NCBI GenBank assembly: GCA_947175305.1
Contig: CAMWMO010000098.1
Coordinates: 1 to 6,514 of the forward strand
Reading direction: 5' to 3'
DNA: 6,514 bases
Source of the DNA: an uncultured Lachnospiraceae bacterium
GTDB taxonomy: Bacteria > Bacillota > Clostridia > Lachnospirales > Lachnospiraceae
Within the stretch, counting starts at the first letter, position 1, and every line of letters starts with the position of its first letter. This document shows positions 5,464 through 6,514 of this stretch, piece by piece. Below the pieces are notes generated by a model. The model was not told the DNA's origin. It was given only the letters and a program-made list of their open reading frames with translations, and made no database searches. Made by a program: the position numbers and the translations under genes.

Positions 5464-6514
5464 ATGAGTGAGAAAAGTACATCTAAAAGATCCAGCAGTA
5501 TTGCGACTGTCCTGGTATTGTTGATATTTGCCATGATAGCCGCAACTGCAATCGTTCTTGGGGCGCTTGGCATTTCCTTTTTGCGCAAATCCATGAACCA
5601 GAATTTACAGACTTATGAGGAGACTATGAGTGAGGGCTACAGCCTTGAGATCAAATCGGAAATTCAGGCGGCAGTGTCTATTGTTCAGGCTTACTATGAC
5701 CGCAGTCAGGCGGGAGAGCTGACGGAAGAAGAGGCGAAGGAACTGGCGAAGGAAGATATCCGCGGTATGCGGTATCGCGATGACGGTTCGGGCTATATGT
5801 GGATCGATGATACGGATTACAATTTGGTGATGCACCCGATCCTGCCGGAGCAGGAAGGGAATAACCGCTACGATCTGACAGACCAGAACGGTGTCAAGAT
5901 CATCCAGAATATTATGAAGTCAGCGGAGGCTGGCGGCGGCTACAATCAGTTTTATTTTACGAAGGCTGACGGTGTGACGGTTGCGCCGAAGCTTGCCTAT
6001 TCTGAGAAGTTTGCACCCTGGAACTGGGTTATTACGACAGGTAACTACATCGATGATATGATGGTGGAGGTAGAGGCGAAGGAGCAGGAGATCAAGACGC
6101 AGTTTCAGCAGATGCTGGCTGCCTTTGGCGCGGGTATCGTGGGCATACTGATAGTGGTGATGGTGATATCTGTGATCTGCGGCAGACGCCTGGCAGGAGG
6201 GATCAGAAAAGTGGAGCTCAATCTACGTAAGATCGAGGAGGGAGATCTCTCCTTTGAGATCGATCCGAAACTGGTCAACCGCACTGATGAGATCGGAAAG
6301 ATCGCACAGTCTCTGAATCAGGTGAAACTCTCTCTGGCCGGCATGATCGGTGAGGTGAGCAATGCCAGTGTACAGATGAAAAAGAGCAGTGAAGATTTCA
6401 GCAATAAATTCGGCGATATCACTACCAACATACATAACACCAATCAGGCTGTCGAGGAGATGGCCAAGGGGGCGGTGAGTCTGGCGGAAGAGACGGAAGT
6501 GGTAAATGAAAAGG
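5464..6514 (+). CDS. Methyl-accepting chemotaxis protein with sCache_2-type sensor (3'-truncated by window edge)
   Basis: Transmembrane chemoreceptor that would signal through CheA/CheW to the flagellar motor. 350 residues are visible with no stop. Order: basic N-terminus; membrane helix 1 at about 13-39; extracytoplasmic sensor about 40-212; membrane helix 2 at about 217-239; HAMP about 240-292 with the IEEGDLSFEI and DEIGKIAQSLN segments; then the start of the helical signalling bundle (AVEEMAKGAVSLAEETE). The sensor matches the single-Cache type 2 pattern: GYMWIDDTDYNLVMHP (110-125), a central NRYDLTDQNG (134-143), GGGY (157-160) and a closing FAPWNWVITTGNYIDD (183-198). Characterised members of this sensor family bind small carboxylates such as acetate, pyruvate or lactate; the ligand here is not known. 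The methylation sites and the CheA/CheW-contacting tip lie beyond the window. Confidence 0.93.
   Translation, partial: MSEKSTSKRSSSIATVLVLLIFAMIAATAIVLGALGISFLRKSMNQNLQTYEETMSEGYSLEIKSEIQAAVSIVQAYYDRSQAGELTEEEAKELAKEDIRGMRYRDDGSGYMWIDDTDYNLVMHPILPEQEGNNRYDLTDQNGVKIIQNIMKSAEAGGGYNQFYFTKADGVTVAPKLAYSEKFAPWNWVITTGNYIDDMMVEVEAKEQEIKTQFQQMLAAFGAGIVGILIVVMVISVICGRRLAGGIRKVELNLRKIEEGDLSFEIDPKLVNRTDEIGKIAQSLNQVKLSLAGMIGEVSNASVQMKKSSEDFSNKFGDITTNIHNTNQAVEEMAKGAVSLAEETEVVNEK

Noticed and set aside
5217..5594. 125-codon open frame on the - strand covering the receptor promoter
   Set aside because: It crosses a terminator, a good + strand promoter and the receptor start; its translation looks like an antisense frame.

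Overview
The window reads as a chromosomal segment of a motile, low-to-mid-GC Gram-positive anaerobe, most likely a Lachnospiraceae-type Clostridium relative. That placement is inferred from the protein style, the AGGAGG-like ribosome binding sites, the sigma-A type promoter, the Rho-independent terminators, and the mix of a CUT1 sugar importer with c-di-GMP and chemotaxis genes. No rRNA or other phylogenetic marker is present. All real genes lie on the + strand, and there is no gene-free stretch longer than about 160 bases. I see no tRNA, rRNA, CRISPR array, insertion sequence or phage gene.

Bases 1-3219 are the 3' part of a carbohydrate ABC-importer operon: an extracellular solute-binding protein (5' end and signal peptide lie outside the window), then a MalF-type and a MalG-type permease. 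No ATPase gene follows, as is common for CUT1 operons that share a general MsmK/MsiK-type ATPase. The 149 bases between the binding protein and the first permease carry a GC-rich set of alternative hairpins followed by a perfect 10-bp hairpin. This arrangement is likely to favour high binding-protein and lower permease expression. The two permease genes are 1 base apart. A strong Rho-independent terminator closes the operon.

Bases 3337-5307 encode the most unusual gene, a 656-residue soluble protein with the order GGDEF - degenerate EAL - LamG-like jelly roll. The GGDEF active site is intact and its inhibitory I-site is absent. The EAL domain has lost most of its metal-binding residues. The C-terminal lectin-like fold is normally found on secreted proteins, yet this protein has no signal peptide or membrane segment. 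A U-tract terminator follows the gene.

Bases 5464-6514 are the start of a methyl-accepting chemotaxis protein with two membrane segments, an sCache_2-type sensor and a HAMP domain. It has its own sigma-A-like promoter and runs off the window.

Together the window suggests, by inference only, a neighbourhood that couples oligosaccharide uptake to c-di-GMP signalling (possibly through an intracellular sugar-binding LamG domain) and to chemotaxis.
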